Shown here piece by piece: positions 31,898 through 40,495 of a DNA stretch of 64,000 nucleotides. Position numbers and translations under genes: made by a program. Positions within the stretch are counted from its first letter, which is position 1. Every line of letters begins with the position of its first letter. The stretch comes from Asticcacaulis excentricus CB 48 (lineage in GTDB: Bacteria; Pseudomonadota; Alphaproteobacteria; Caulobacterales; Caulobacteraceae), in assembly GCF_000175215.2 (NCBI RefSeq), contig NC_014819.1, positions 62,001 through 126,000 on the forward strand. Direction: 5' to 3'. A model generated the notes under the pieces. The model did not search any database. It was not told the DNA's origin and saw only the letters and a list, made by a program, of their open reading frames with translations.

Positions 31898-33283
31898 GTG
31901 AAAGCACATCTGAAGGCGGGCGCCTGCATTGTCCTGACGCTTCTGGCAGCGACCCCGGCGACGGCCGATGTCGACGGCGCCATGGATGATTTCTGGTCGG
32001 ATTCCATGACAGCGACGAACGGCTCCGGGCCATCGGTGTACCAGGGACAAGCGGCGGGGTATTACACACTCGGCAACTACAGCTACCGCGCGCCGCAGAT
32101 GAACACCCAGATTGCCTCGGTCGGCGTTCCATCGGTGAAGTCGGGCTGTGGCGGCATCGACATTTACGGCGGCTCGTTCAGCTTCATCAACTCCGACCAG
32201 ATCGTCGCCACGATGAAGGCCATTGCTCAGAATGCGCTGGGCCTGCTGTTCCAGATGGCGGTCGACTCCCTGTCGGAACTGTTGGGCTCGAACATCAAGG
32301 ACGCCTTCAAGAAGATGCAGGACCTCAACGGGGTCAACATCAATAGCTGCGAGGCGGCGCAGAACCTGGTGGCCGGCACCGTGAACCGGATACAGGCCGC
32401 GCAGGCGAAATCCTGTACCGAGGTCGGCACGACGAGCGGTCTGTTCAGTGACTGGGCGAAGGCAAAGGAGCAATGCGGGGTGGGTGGCCAGGCTGAAGCC
32501 ACGGCAGCAACGGCCGCAGCGGATCAGAAGCCGGTCAATCGCAATGTCGCCTGGGAGGCAATCCAGAAGCATCCCCTGTTTCGCGACGACACCGAGTTGG
32601 CCCTGACCATGATGACCCTGACCGGGACGGTCGTCATCGGCTCGAACGGCGGGGTGACCTCCATCGATGTCATTCCGGGCGATGCCAACAAGGACGGCAT
32701 GATCACCAAGTTTCTCGACGGCGGCACCTATCGGGTTCACCAGTGTGCCAACACCGAATGTACTCAGGTGACCAAATATTCCCGGGATGTGACGCTCGAT
32801 GTGAACCGCAGCCTGAAGCGCCGGGTGTCGGCCATGCTGGTCTCGATCGTCAACAAGATCCGCTCACGCACGGCTCTGTCCGAAGATGAAAAGTCTTTCC
32901 TCGGACTGGTGAGCCTGCCGGTTTACAAGATGGCGAGCGTCCAGGTCGCCTATCAGGGCGGGTTCGCGGCGATTGAGATGGAGCGCTATTCAGACGTCAT
33001 TGCCCTCGATCTCGTCCTCACCTGGATGTCCCAGAACATGGCCGAAATGACGGCGGCATCGCAGAACCTCGTCGGTGTTGACGAGAAGCTGCTGGTCGAC
33101 TGGCAGGAGAATGTTCAGTCCGTACGGCAGGAACTCTTCCAGCGCCAGGCCCTGGTGCAGGACCGGATCGTCGCCATGGAGTCGATTATCGCCAAGACGC
33201 GCGAGGTCGAGAAGATCATCTTCTCCGAGGGCAATTCGCGGATCGCGCAAAGCCTGATGTTCTCCAGCACCTTCAAGAACTAG
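31898..33283 (+). CDS. traH: TraH pilus assembly protein
   Basis: A 461-residue exported protein, starting with GTG after AGGAGGGG, a strong ribosome-binding site. Signal peptide CIVLTLLAATPATA. Conserved TraH blocks are GYYTLGNYSYRAPQMNTQIAS, SGCGGIDIYGGSFSFINSDQ and GLLFQMAVDSLSELLGSNIKDA near residues 45-130, with coiled regions in the C-terminal part. TraH is a periplasmic, outer-membrane-associated part of the F pilus assembly set with TraF, TraW, TraU and TrbC. traG starts 9 bases later. Confidence 0.93.
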   Translation: MKAHLKAGACIVLTLLAATPATADVDGAMDDFWSDSMTATNGSGPSVYQGQAAGYYTLGNYSYRAPQMNTQIASVGVPSVKSGCGGIDIYGGSFSFINSDQIVATMKAIAQNALGLLFQMAVDSLSELLGSNIKDAFKKMQDLNGVNINSCEAAQNLVAGTVNRIQAAQAKSCTEVGTTSGLFSDWAKAKEQCGVGGQAEATAATAAADQKPVNRNVAWEAIQKHPLFRDDTELALTMMTLTGTVVIGSNGGVTSIDVIPGDANKDGMITKFLDGGTYRVHQCANTECTQVTKYSRDVTLDVNRSLKRRVSAMLVSIVNKIRSRTALSEDEKSFLGLVSLPVYKMASVQVAYQGGFAAIEMERYSDVIALDLVLTWMSQNMAEMTAASQNLVGVDEKLLVDWQENVQSVRQELFQRQALVQDRIVAMESIIAKTREVEKIIFSEGNSRIAQSLMFSSTFKN

Positions 33284-33292
33284 GACCGCAAC

Positions 33293-36235
33293 ATGTGGGA
33301 AGTACCCGTATATGGCGGCGGCGAGCTTTATCGCAGCATCTTCAGCGCCGTGGCCCTGATGACGGGCATGGATGCAGCGGGCTCGATGATCGGGCTCGCC
33401 ATGATCCTCGGACTGATTTTCGGCATCATCAAAGCGATCTGGGACGTCAACCTCGGCAAGATCGTCAAATGGTACATCATGTGCGCCATCATCTACGGCG
33501 TCATGTGGGTGCCGAAGGTGACGATTCAGGTCACAGACAAGCTCAACCCATCGGTCACCTATGCGAACGTCGCCAATGTACCCTTGGGTGTCGGCGTTAC
33601 CGCCTCGCTGGTCAGCCGGGTGGGGGAGCGGGTGATCCAGTTGACCGAGACGGCCTTTGCCGATCCGGCTGACCTGCAATACTCCAGATACGGAATGGTG
33701 TTCGGGGCGAAACTCTATTCGCGGATCGCCGAGGCGCGCCCGATTGACCAGCAGCTCTACGTCAACCTGAAGACCTATATACAGGACTGTGTTTTTTACG
33801 ACATTCTGGACGGCACGATCGCGCCGGATGCGCTCAACAAGTCCGCCGATCTTTGGGGTGTCATCTCCAATAGCCCTAACCCGGCCCGCACCATGCTCTA
33901 CTATTCGGGGGCGGCGAGCGAGATTAAGACCTGTGATGAGGTTGGTAACGGCACGGGCGGGCTTCTGGCACCGCTTATTGCTGCTGACCTCACGAATGTG
34001 CAGAAGGTCATTCAGCGCAATGTGGATCCCTATGCCGTTGAAGCCAGCCTGACGACCCGCAATGCTGGCGCATCGAGCGCCATGCTCACCTCCATGGGTG
34101 TGGCGTCACAAAACTCGACGGATGTCCTGCGTCAGGCGGTCATCGCCAATATGCTGAAGGATGGTCTGGGTAACAGCCCAACTACGTCGGATGCTCTGGC
34201 GTCCGCGCACGCGGAGATCCAGACCCACAACGCGCAGAAGCTCTTGGGCGTTATCGGCGAAAAGGCGGTCGTCAACCTCAAGATCCTGATCGATCTGCTG
34301 TTCATTGGGATATTCCCGACCATCTTCCCGATCTTCCTCTTTCCTGACATCGGCCCGCGCATGATCAAGGGGTATCTGTCGGGCTTCGTCTATCTCCAGC
34401 TCTGGGGACCGATGTATGTGATCCTGCACAAGATCATGATGTTCAACGCGGTCAATCGCTCAACCGAGGCCATGTATCTGCCGGGGGCTGGAACCGAACT
34501 GAACCTGATGAACATGGATGCAGTGTCGAAAGCGAATGACGATGTCTGTGCGCTGGCCGGCTCGATGATGCTGATGATCCCGGTTATCGCCGGGATGCTA
34601 ACCAAGGGTGCCATGGCGGTCGGTGCGCAGGGTGAAACGCTATTGAGCAATTTCAGGTCCGGAGCGGAATCGGCTGCCTCGTCGCAGACAACGGGGAATT
34701 TCAGCTACGGCAATGTCACGTTTGATACGGCGAGCTTCAACAACGTTCACGGCAATCAGCAGGTCACCAGCGCTCGGCATGACAACGGCAATGCCCGCGT
34801 CGTCGACGGCTACGGCAACGAGACCTTCTATGGTGCCAACGGTTCAACCGGTATCGTGGCGAACACCTCGAAGATGGCGACGGGCCTCCTGTCGAACCAG
34901 GGCTGGTCGGAAAGCCTTGGGAAGACGAGTCAATCCTACCAGGACACCGGCACAGGCCTTCGCCATTCGGTACAGGTCGGCTCTTCGGTGGCGAATTCTC
35001 AGATTAAGGAGGCCTTCTCCAACTGGTCGCAGGGAAAGGAATGGCGGAACTCCAATAACAGCGGCCATCAGGCGCAAATCGGCCAGATGCTGTCCATTGC
35101 CGATCAGGCTGTAAAATATCGCCAGACCCGGTATGGCGAGAGCGAGTCTGAGGCGAAGGCACAGATCGCGGCAGGGAGCATGGGCATCGGCGGTCAGGCG
35201 GGGGTCAGTACGCCGGGCGGCAAACTCAAAGGCTTCGACGCGAGTGCCTCGGTTACTGCCAATGCCAGCAAAACAGGTCAAACTACGGGCACGGAGGCGA
35301 GGTCGAGTGGTCGAGACGCCGGTCTGGATCAGCGCTTCAACCAGTCACTCACCGATACCTATCAACGTATCGCGACGGACCAGGCTCAGAAGTCATACTC
35401 GTCCTTCCGCTCGACCGGGAAGGGCGGCCGTGATGTCGATGCGACGACCTGGACCAGTACGCGGTCCATCAGCGACACAGCTGACGCTTATCAGAATGCG
35501 GGCAATCGGCTGAGCGCAGAAAAATCGAATGTCCAAATCTCAGGGGAGTCGATTTCATCGGACGAGACCCGTGCCTTCTACGATTGGCTGGTGCACACAA
35601 AGGGTATCGACAAGATGTCGGCAAGCGAAATCGCTGCTGGCGTTTCACCTCAAGCCCTCCAGACGGGCCGGGCCTATGGCATGGAGTATTTCGATTGGAA
35701 GGCTGACCAGTTAGGCGACACGAGCCTCCGAACTGATTGGGCAGGCGTGGCGGCACCCAATGCGATTGACAGTGCTGAGGTTGAGCGCGATCTGCGGCGC
35801 GCCGAGGCGTTGGACAACAAGGACTATAAATCGGCGAGGGATATTGGTGTGACGAAGAGTGATGGCGGCGCGTCCGGCGGCGGAACAGCCGCACCCCGTC
35901 GCGCTCGATCAAAAACTGCCGCCAAAGGCAACGGCACCGCAGATGCCGAAGCTCCTTCCGACGCAGGGAATCTGAGGTGGAGCGGAATTGCTGGCGGTGT
36001 CGATCAGATGATGGACACCGCCGGGGCAGGCATTCGGAGCGGTCGAGGAGGGATCGATGGTGAATTCAACCGACTGCAAGGGCAAGCGATCGATACCGAG
36101 CAATCTATCATGGGCAACGGTCGAGAGACGTTGGAGAAGGTTATCGATTCACCTGTCTCGGCAGCTATTCCAGGTCTCACACCGATCCGCGCAGCGCGAA
36201 CATTGTCCAGGCGAGCGAAGAACAGTGAAAACTGA
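33293..36235 (+). CDS. traG: TraG mating-pair stabilisation and entry-exclusion protein
   Basis: A 980-residue inner-membrane protein. The start WEVPVYGGGELYRSIFSAVALMTG is the F TraG signature. Several membrane segments lie within the first 60 residues and between about 330 and 450 (LLFIGIFPTIFPIFLF, VCALAGSMMLMIPVIAGML). The long periplasmic part is rich in Gly, Ser, Gln and Asn, and the end has basic and acidic patches. In F the C-terminal half decides entry exclusion with TraS. No TraS-like gene follows; the small two-helix gene on the opposite strand (36239-36592) sits at that place. Last gene of the operon. Confidence 0.9.
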   Translation: MWEVPVYGGGELYRSIFSAVALMTGMDAAGSMIGLAMILGLIFGIIKAIWDVNLGKIVKWYIMCAIIYGVMWVPKVTIQVTDKLNPSVTYANVANVPLGVGVTASLVSRVGERVIQLTETAFADPADLQYSRYGMVFGAKLYSRIAEARPIDQQLYVNLKTYIQDCVFYDILDGTIAPDALNKSADLWGVISNSPNPARTMLYYSGAASEIKTCDEVGNGTGGLLAPLIAADLTNVQKVIQRNVDPYAVEASLTTRNAGASSAMLTSMGVASQNSTDVLRQAVIANMLKDGLGNSPTTSDALASAHAEIQTHNAQKLLGVIGEKAVVNLKILIDLLFIGIFPTIFPIFLFPDIGPRMIKGYLSGFVYLQLWGPMYVILHKIMMFNAVNRSTEAMYLPGAGTELNLMNMDAVSKANDDVCALAGSMMLMIPVIAGMLTKGAMAVGAQGETLLSNFRSGAESAASSQTTGNFSYGNVTFDTASFNNVHGNQQVTSARHDNGNARVVDGYGNETFYGANGSTGIVANTSKMATGLLSNQGWSESLGKTSQSYQDTGTGLRHSVQVGSSVANSQIKEAFSNWSQGKEWRNSNNSGHQAQIGQMLSIADQAVKYRQTRYGESESEAKAQIAAGSMGIGGQAGVSTPGGKLKGFDASASVTANASKTGQTTGTEARSSGRDAGLDQRFNQSLTDTYQRIATDQAQKSYSSFRSTGKGGRDVDATTWTSTRSISDTADAYQNAGNRLSAEKSNVQISGESISSDETRAFYDWLVHTKGIDKMSASEIAAGVSPQALQTGRAYGMEYFDWKADQLGDTSLRTDWAGVAAPNAIDSAEVERDLRRAEALDNKDYKSARDIGVTKSDGGASGGGTAAPRRARSKTAAKGNGTADAEAPSDAGNLRWSGIAGGVDQMMDTAGAGIRSGRGGIDGEFNRLQGQAIDTEQSIMGNGRETLEKVIDSPVSAAIPGLTPIRAARTLSRRAKNSEN

Positions 36236-36238
36236 TCG

Positions 36239-36592
36239 CTACAGCTTCAGGTACAAGTTCCAGAAATGGCGGGCGCCCAGCACGAACCCTACGGGGACCA
36301 ACGCCATTATAATGATTGCAGTCACTGCCGTTGGGTCACTTGGCGGGTCGCGCAGAATTGAGTCCAACCCGAAAAGGACGGAGCCTGCTCCCAAGCAAAG
36401 TAAAACCAGCGACATAACAAGGTAAGAATTCTTGTGGGCTTGATATGTCTGGGTAAGGTGGAAGTTCGAAAGCTTGTCGAGATTGGCCTGGGCCTCTGGT
36501 GTGAGATTCACACCGCCCGCGCGGCCAGCCGCCATCTCATTCAGCATCTTCACGGCTTCCGGCGATAGTTTCGTTTTTGTTGTCTCGGTCAT
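36239..36592 (-). CDS. Small two-helix membrane protein opposite the end of traG
   Basis: A 117-residue protein with a charged N-terminal half (TKLSPEAVKMLNEMAAGRAGGVNLTPEAQANLDKL) and two membrane helices (YLVMSLVLLCLGAGSVLFGL, about 56-75, and AVTAIIIMALVPVGFVLGA, about 89-107). The ATG at 36592 has AAAGGAGA upstream, a good ribosome-binding site. The family is not recognised. It ends 3 bases from the traG stop. A role in surface or entry exclusion is possible by analogy with F traS, but is only a guess. Confidence 0.7.
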   Translation of the reverse strand: MTETTKTKLSPEAVKMLNEMAAGRAGGVNLTPEAQANLDKLSNFHLTQTYQAHKNSYLVMSLVLLCLGAGSVLFGLDSILRDPPSDPTAVTAIIIMALVPVGFVLGARHFWNLYLKL

Positions 36593-36681
36593 CGCCGTCT
36601 CCTTTTGTGTTCTTCTCTTGTTCCCGTTCTAGCCGCGACGGTTCGCGAAGGTCAACGCCAGAACCCCACAAACCGACAATC

Positions 36682-36694
36682 AAGCAGCGCTTGA
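36682..36694. promoter_or_regulatory. Palindrome site 4
   Basis: CAAGCAGCGCTTG, extended to perfect 7-base arms ATCAAGC/GCTTGAT around AGC. It lies between the divergent genes at 36239-36592 and 36728-37141, 34 bases from the rightward start and 90 from the leftward one. Confidence 0.6.
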
Positions 36695-36727
36695 TGTTTT
36701 TCAATCACTGATTTTAGGAGTTCGCCA

Positions 36728-37141
36728 GTGGAATGGTTCGATTTGCTTTCAAATGAAGACCTCAAACCGAAAGTGGAGGTGGCGGGAAATGCGGACGGAT
36801 TGACGGTCCGTCTTGGCAAGACGTTATGCGACAAGATGAACTGGAAGGAAGGGGCCGTCCGTGTGCAGTATGCAGAAAGCGCGGGCCGTGCCTTTGCGCG
36901 TGTTCTGCGCGACCCCACGGCCGATTGGGCTTTGCAGTCGGCGGGCAAAGGCGGTGGGCTACTCCTGCGGTGCCGACAATTGGCACCACAGGCCGCCTTT
37001 ACTGGGCAGATGTGCAGCATTGACTCGGAGAGCTCAGGGGCACTCGTCGTATCTCTGCCGCACGACTACGCACTTGCCAATGGGAGTATGCGAAAGCCGC
37101 GCCGGGCTATGCGCAGGCCTAATGCTGACCGTCAGGTGTAG
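36728..37141 (+). CDS. Hypothetical 137-residue protein
   Basis: The family is not recognised. The first 65 residues (VEVAGNADGLTVRLGKTLCDKMNWKEGAVRVQYAES) look like a small beta-barrel of the swapped-hairpin (AbrB-like) sort, with the phrase pattern 'switch-on, low, weight of V'. The C-terminal end is basic (RKPRRAMRRPNADR). The ATG at 36728 has GGAG about 8 bases upstream. It sits right after palindrome site 4, so it may be part of the same control circuit. Confidence 0.6.
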   Translation: MEWFDLLSNEDLKPKVEVAGNADGLTVRLGKTLCDKMNWKEGAVRVQYAESAGRAFARVLRDPTADWALQSAGKGGGLLLRCRQLAPQAAFTGQMCSIDSESSGALVVSLPHDYALANGSMRKPRRAMRRPNADRQV

Positions 37142-37269
37142 CGCTCAAAACTGTCCACACGCTATTGAGGCAAATTCGATGGTTGCGCTAAAATTACCAT
37201 TCACAAGTTGAAAACCACAACTATAAGGGCGCAATTCATCCGATTAAATCATTATGACAGAGACTAGGA

Positions 37270-37677
37270 ATGGCTGATTGGGTTGACATCGAAATGTTGA
37301 ACTCGTTCCATGTAGACGTGAACAAGCAAAAGAAGATTATCACTTTTGTCTATCCATTGCAGAATATCAAAATCGATGTGCCTCAGATCATACTGAGCAG
37401 TTTTTTGCAGCAAGTCGAACCGTGGACCTTCGATCTTCTTACAGACATGTCGGGCTTTGAGGGATTCGTGCCCTGGCCACAATTAGAAGAGATGGCGGAT
37501 ATATGGTCGCATTCTGTCGGTGTTAAGGACGCCGGGCGTGCAGTCGCAATTGTTTCGCAGCAGAATTTAATTCATGAACGGCTGGATGGTTACCAGGAGC
37601 TTTGGCCCAATCGGGAGTTCAAGATCTTCCATACGGTTGACGAGGCCAGTGAGTGGCTACTGAACAGGCGCAACTGA
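37270..37677 (+). CDS. SpoIIAA/STAS-like small protein
   Basis: A 135-residue cytoplasmic protein with the look of the SpoIIAA-like family: alternating strands and helices, a KKIITFVYP strand, WTFDLLTDMSGFEG, then GRAVAIVSQQN and a final FKIFHTVDEASEWLL helix typical of that fold. These proteins are often membrane-associated or regulatory, with unknown ligand. It stands alone between small regulators. ATG at 37270 follows GACTAGGA. Confidence 0.6.
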   Translation: MADWVDIEMLNSFHVDVNKQKKIITFVYPLQNIKIDVPQIILSSFLQQVEPWTFDLLTDMSGFEGFVPWPQLEEMADIWSHSVGVKDAGRAVAIVSQQNLIHERLDGYQELWPNREFKIFHTVDEASEWLLNRRN

Positions 37678-37691
37678 ACAGCAACTCCGCG

Positions 37692-37913
37692 TCAGTTGCT
37701 ATCTGGCAGAGGGCGTAGCAGTTCCAGGTAGTGCACGCCCAGAGCCTGAGAAATTTCGTAAACCGTTATGATGGTAGGGTTGCGTTTACCGCGTTCCAGC
37801 CCACTCAAATACTGCTGGCTTAGGCCTGATCGTGATTCCAGAACCTCCTGGGTCAGGCCTTTTTCCTGACGCAGGCGCTTCAGATTCTCTCCGACCATCT
37901 TGCGCATATCCAT
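37692..37913 (-). CDS. XRE-family transcriptional regulator (short)
   Basis: A 73-residue protein that is almost entirely a helix-turn-helix: LKRLRQEKGLTQEVLESRSGLSQQYLSGLERGKRNPTIITVYEISQALGV. Such short XRE proteins act as dimers on palindromic operators. It is divergent from a second XRE gene, and the 97-base gap holds a near-perfect 10-base inverted repeat (37933-37963) that is the likely operator for one or both. Confidence 0.88.
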   Translation of the reverse strand: MDMRKMVGENLKRLRQEKGLTQEVLESRSGLSQQYLSGLERGKRNPTIITVYEISQALGVHYLELLRPLPDSN

Positions 37914-37932
37914 GCGATTGGGATCGCAGTTT

Positions 37933-37963
37933 ACATACTATAAGTTTATCAACTATAATATGT
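37933..37963. promoter_or_regulatory. Inverted repeat between two divergent XRE genes
   Basis: ACATACTATA (37933-37942) and TATAATATGT (37954-37963) match as an inverted repeat with one mismatch around an 11-base centre. The right arm also holds a TATAAT-like -10. Its place between two XRE regulators suggests mutual or self-repression. Confidence 0.55.
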
Positions 37964-38010
37964 AGGCATCTGTTTGTTGCCGTGAATGGCGCGAACCCGA
38001 CGCTAAATCG

Positions 38011-38397
38011 ATGGGGGCTATCATCAGATCACCAACTGACATCGACGCCCATGTGGGTGCACGACTGCGGCTACGTCGTCGTGAGCTTGGGATCAGTCAG
38101 GCGAAGCTCGGCGCCGCGCTTCATATTACCTTTCAACAGATCCAAAAATATGAGTTGGGCCGCAATCGTATGAGCGCATCTACCTTGTATGAAGTTGCGA
38201 TGATACTCGATGTGCCTGTCGGTTGGCTGTTCGATGGACTGGGTCAGAAGTCCTCCGACCGTACCGCATTGGCTGCTGACTTCTGGACGAGCCCCGATGG
38301 CGAAGTTGTTCTTAATGCCCTGCCGAAGGTAAGAAATCGGGAGGTTCAAGCGAACATCGTACAGCTCATTCATAAATTGGCAGATCAATCGCTATGA
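38011..38397 (+). CDS. XRE-family transcriptional regulator
   Basis: A 128-residue protein with a helix-turn-helix at about 15-72 (LRLRRRELGISQAKLGAALHITFQQIQKYELGRNRMSAS, then LYEVAMILDVPVGWLFDGL). It resembles the alphaproteobacterial regulator type with a short C-terminal tail (KVRNREVQANIVQLIHKLAD). It probably controls the local small-gene set or the plasmid transfer genes. It is divergent from the short XRE gene. Confidence 0.88.
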   Translation: MGAIIRSPTDIDAHVGARLRLRRRELGISQAKLGAALHITFQQIQKYELGRNRMSASTLYEVAMILDVPVGWLFDGLGQKSSDRTALAADFWTSPDGEVVLNALPKVRNREVQANIVQLIHKLADQSL

Positions 38398-38497
38398 TGT
38401 TTTCAGAATAAAACAGCGGTAAAAATGCGGACTGTATTTGCAGTGTTTTCTGAATGCAGTTAAATCGGTCCAGATTCAAACCTCACAGGATTATTAA

Positions 38498-38938
38498 GTG
38501 GAACAGAATTCAACGACGACCAACCTTACCGTTGAGATCGTGAGCGCTTTTGTCGGCAACAACCCATTACCGGCCAGCGAACTTCCGCAACTCATTCAGA
38601 GTGTTTACACGTCGCTGAACAGCCTGTCATCTGCGCCACCCGTTGAACCAGAGGCTCGTGTGCCGGCCGTATCGATCAAGAAGTCGGTCGGTGCAGACTA
38701 CATCATTTGCCTGGAAGACGGTCGCAAGTTCAAGTCGCTGAAGCGGCATCTCGCCAGCAAGTACAACCTGACGCCTGACGAATATCGGGCGAAGTGGAAC
38801 CTGCCGAAGGACTACCCCATGGTTGCCCCTGCTTATGCGGAAGCCCGATCCCATCTTGCGAAGCAGATAGGCCTCGGCACGGGCGGTCGTAAGGCGGCGC
38901 CGGCCAAGCCCGTTCGGGGGAAAGGCAAGGCGGGCTAA
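38498..38938 (+). CDS. MucR/Ros-family zinc-finger regulator
   Basis: A 146-residue protein from a GTG at 38498 with CAGGA about 8 bases upstream. The core ADYIICLEDGRKFKSLKRHLASKYNLTPDEYRAKWNLPKDYPMVAPAYAE (about 67-117) is the MucR signature: a Cys-His zinc finger form in which the first Cys is in ICLEDG and two His lie in the helix. The basic tail (KAAPAKPVRGKGKAG) helps DNA contact. MucR proteins silence AT-rich and acquired genes in alphaproteobacteria; here it may silence the adjacent phosphorothioation operon or the tra genes. Confidence 0.9.
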   Translation: MEQNSTTTNLTVEIVSAFVGNNPLPASELPQLIQSVYTSLNSLSSAPPVEPEARVPAVSIKKSVGADYIICLEDGRKFKSLKRHLASKYNLTPDEYRAKWNLPKDYPMVAPAYAEARSHLAKQIGLGTGGRKAAPAKPVRGKGKAG

Positions 38939-39111
38939 GTCCTGCCTTCCGGATAGTCGATTCATCACCGTCAGCTGGCGCGCCGCTATGAGCGCATCTA
39001 CACGCCGTAGCGCGCGCTTGCGCGTGACAGACGCAACCGACATCTTCCCGTGGCTTTTCTGCGTGGGCGCGGGCGTCGAAAAAATCTGAGGTGTCTGCGG
39101 CCAATGCTCGT

Positions 39112-39117
39112 TATAAT
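39112..39117 (+). promoter_or_regulatory. TATAAT box just before the exonuclease gene
   Basis: TATAAT ends 5 bases before the ATG at 39123, so transcription would begin at or next to the start codon, giving a leaderless message. No good -35 match at 16-18 bases upstream is seen and no ribosome-binding site lies between. A chance match cannot be excluded. Confidence 0.4.
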
Positions 39118-39122
39118 GGGCC

Positions 39123-40097
39123 ATGGACTCGCAACTGGACATGTTTGGTATAACGCCCGCAAGCTTGCCTGCGTCACCTAAGTCACGGCCCGTCCGCCTT
39201 AAAGCCCAAGAGCTCAAGCCGCTGCACGAGCTGGATATGGTACGTCAACTTGAAGAGACGGGCCGTTATCGTATCCTGCGTAAGCTAATCCCGCGTGAGG
39301 TTTGCGCAAACCCGCGTCCGGGATTCCCCCGCATCGGGGTCATCATCGATACTGAAACCACAGGTCTGAATAAGGCAGAAGATGCCGTGATCGAAATTGG
39401 CGCCATCGCGTTCCGCTTCGATGATCGGGGCGTGGTGGGCGATCTGATCGAGGTCTATGGAGCCCTTCAGGATCCGGGCTTTCCCATACCGGCAAACATA
39501 ACGGAATTGACCGGTATAGACGATGCCATGGTTAAGGGGCAGTCGATCGATTTCCATGTCCTGGAAGCTCTGATCAAGCCGGCGGATTTGATTATTGCCC
39601 ACAATGCGGCCTTTGACCGGCCCTATTGCGAACGGCTTTCACCAGCTTTTGCCGATAAGGCGTGGGCCTGCTCGAATTCAGAAATCGACTGGAAGGCGCG
39701 CGGCTTTGAGGGCTCGAAGCTCGGTTATCTAATCACTCAGTCGGGTTATTTTCACGATGGCCACCGCGCCGTTGACGACTGCTTTGCCCTGCTGGAGGTC
39801 TTGCTGCAACCTGGAGTGAACGGTATAACGCCATTTTCCGAGCTTTATAACGCTTCCCAGCGCGATCGAGTACGGCTGTGGGCAATGCACAGTCCTTTCG
39901 ACAAGAAGGATTTGCTGAAGGCGCGCGGTTATCGTTGGTCGGGAGGGGAAGGGGCGGAGCCTAAGGCGTGGTGGACCGAGGTCGATGCCACAGCGCTTGA
40001 CGCTGAAATGCGCTATCTCGAGACCGAGATCTACAACCGGACTGACATCGACCTTATGGCTCGCCGTCTGACAGCCGTCGAACGGTTTAAGGGATAG
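39123..40097 (+). CDS. DEDDh 3'-5' exonuclease (DNA polymerase III epsilon-like)
   Basis: A 324-residue protein with the exonuclease domain from about residue 70: Exo I VIIDTETTGLN (Asp76, Glu78), Exo II IIAHNAAFDRPYCE, Exo III HRAVDDCFALLE. This gives the full DEDDh set. A short leader includes QLDMFGITPASLPASP, which contains a clamp-binding-like QLDMF at residues 4-8, suggesting contact with the sliding clamp. The C-terminal 90 residues (ARGYRWSGGEGAEPKAWWTEV) resemble a small domain seen in plasmid-borne members. It may act in plasmid DNA repair or editing. Confidence 0.85.
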   Translation: MDSQLDMFGITPASLPASPKSRPVRLKAQELKPLHELDMVRQLEETGRYRILRKLIPREVCANPRPGFPRIGVIIDTETTGLNKAEDAVIEIGAIAFRFDDRGVVGDLIEVYGALQDPGFPIPANITELTGIDDAMVKGQSIDFHVLEALIKPADLIIAHNAAFDRPYCERLSPAFADKAWACSNSEIDWKARGFEGSKLGYLITQSGYFHDGHRAVDDCFALLEVLLQPGVNGITPFSELYNASQRDRVRLWAMHSPFDKKDLLKARGYRWSGGEGAEPKAWWTEVDATALDAEMRYLETEIYNRTDIDLMARRLTAVERFKG

Positions 40098-40104
40098 CCG
40101 TCGT

Positions 40105-40130
40105 GCGAAGCGGAAACGGGTCCGCTTCGC
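40105..40130. terminator. Hairpin between convergent exonuclease and HU genes
   Basis: GCGAAGCGGA (40105-40114) pairs perfectly with TCCGCTTCGC (40121-40130) around AACGGG. It sits between convergent stops at 40097 and 40142, the normal place for a shared terminator. T-runs are absent, so it may be Rho-assisted. Confidence 0.55.
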
Positions 40131-40141
40131 GGTATTGAGCT

Positions 40142-40414
40142 TTAGGCGTTTAGGCGGTCCTTGACGGGCTTACCCGGCTTGAAAACCAGTTTTCTCGACG
40201 CCGCTATCTGGATGGTCGCGCCAGTCGAGAGGTTACGGCCTTCACGTGCAGGCTTTGCCTGCACCTGAAACTTGCCGAACGCTGGGAGGTTCACTTCCTG
40301 GCCGAGCACGGCGGCTTCGGTGATGCTGGCGAAGACGCTGTCGACGATTCCCGGCACCCGATCCGTACGGACCTCATAGATCGATAGCCGCGAAAACCGG
40401 GATCGCGTGGCCAC
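40142..40414 (-). CDS. HU/IHF-family DNA-binding protein
   Basis: A 90-residue protein of the HU type: VFASITEAAVLGQEVNLPAFGKFQVQAKPAREGRNLSTGATIQIAASRKLVFKPGKPVKDRLN covers the dimerisation strand and the beta-arm with PAREGRNLSTG. It bends DNA and could serve replication, transfer or gene silencing on the plasmid. The N-terminus (SRFSRLSIYEVRTDRVPG) is divergent from chromosomal HU. It is divergent from the phosphorothioation operon across a 137-base gap. Confidence 0.9.
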   Translation of the reverse strand: MATRSRFSRLSIYEVRTDRVPGIVDSVFASITEAAVLGQEVNLPAFGKFQVQAKPAREGRNLSTGATIQIAASRKLVFKPGKPVKDRLNA

Positions 40415-40495
40415 GCCAAGTCAGCCGACCAAAATCCGCATTACCTAGCCGTTTTTGTCTTTCGGGCCAAACTGTTAGCAATAATGGCATCGTAG

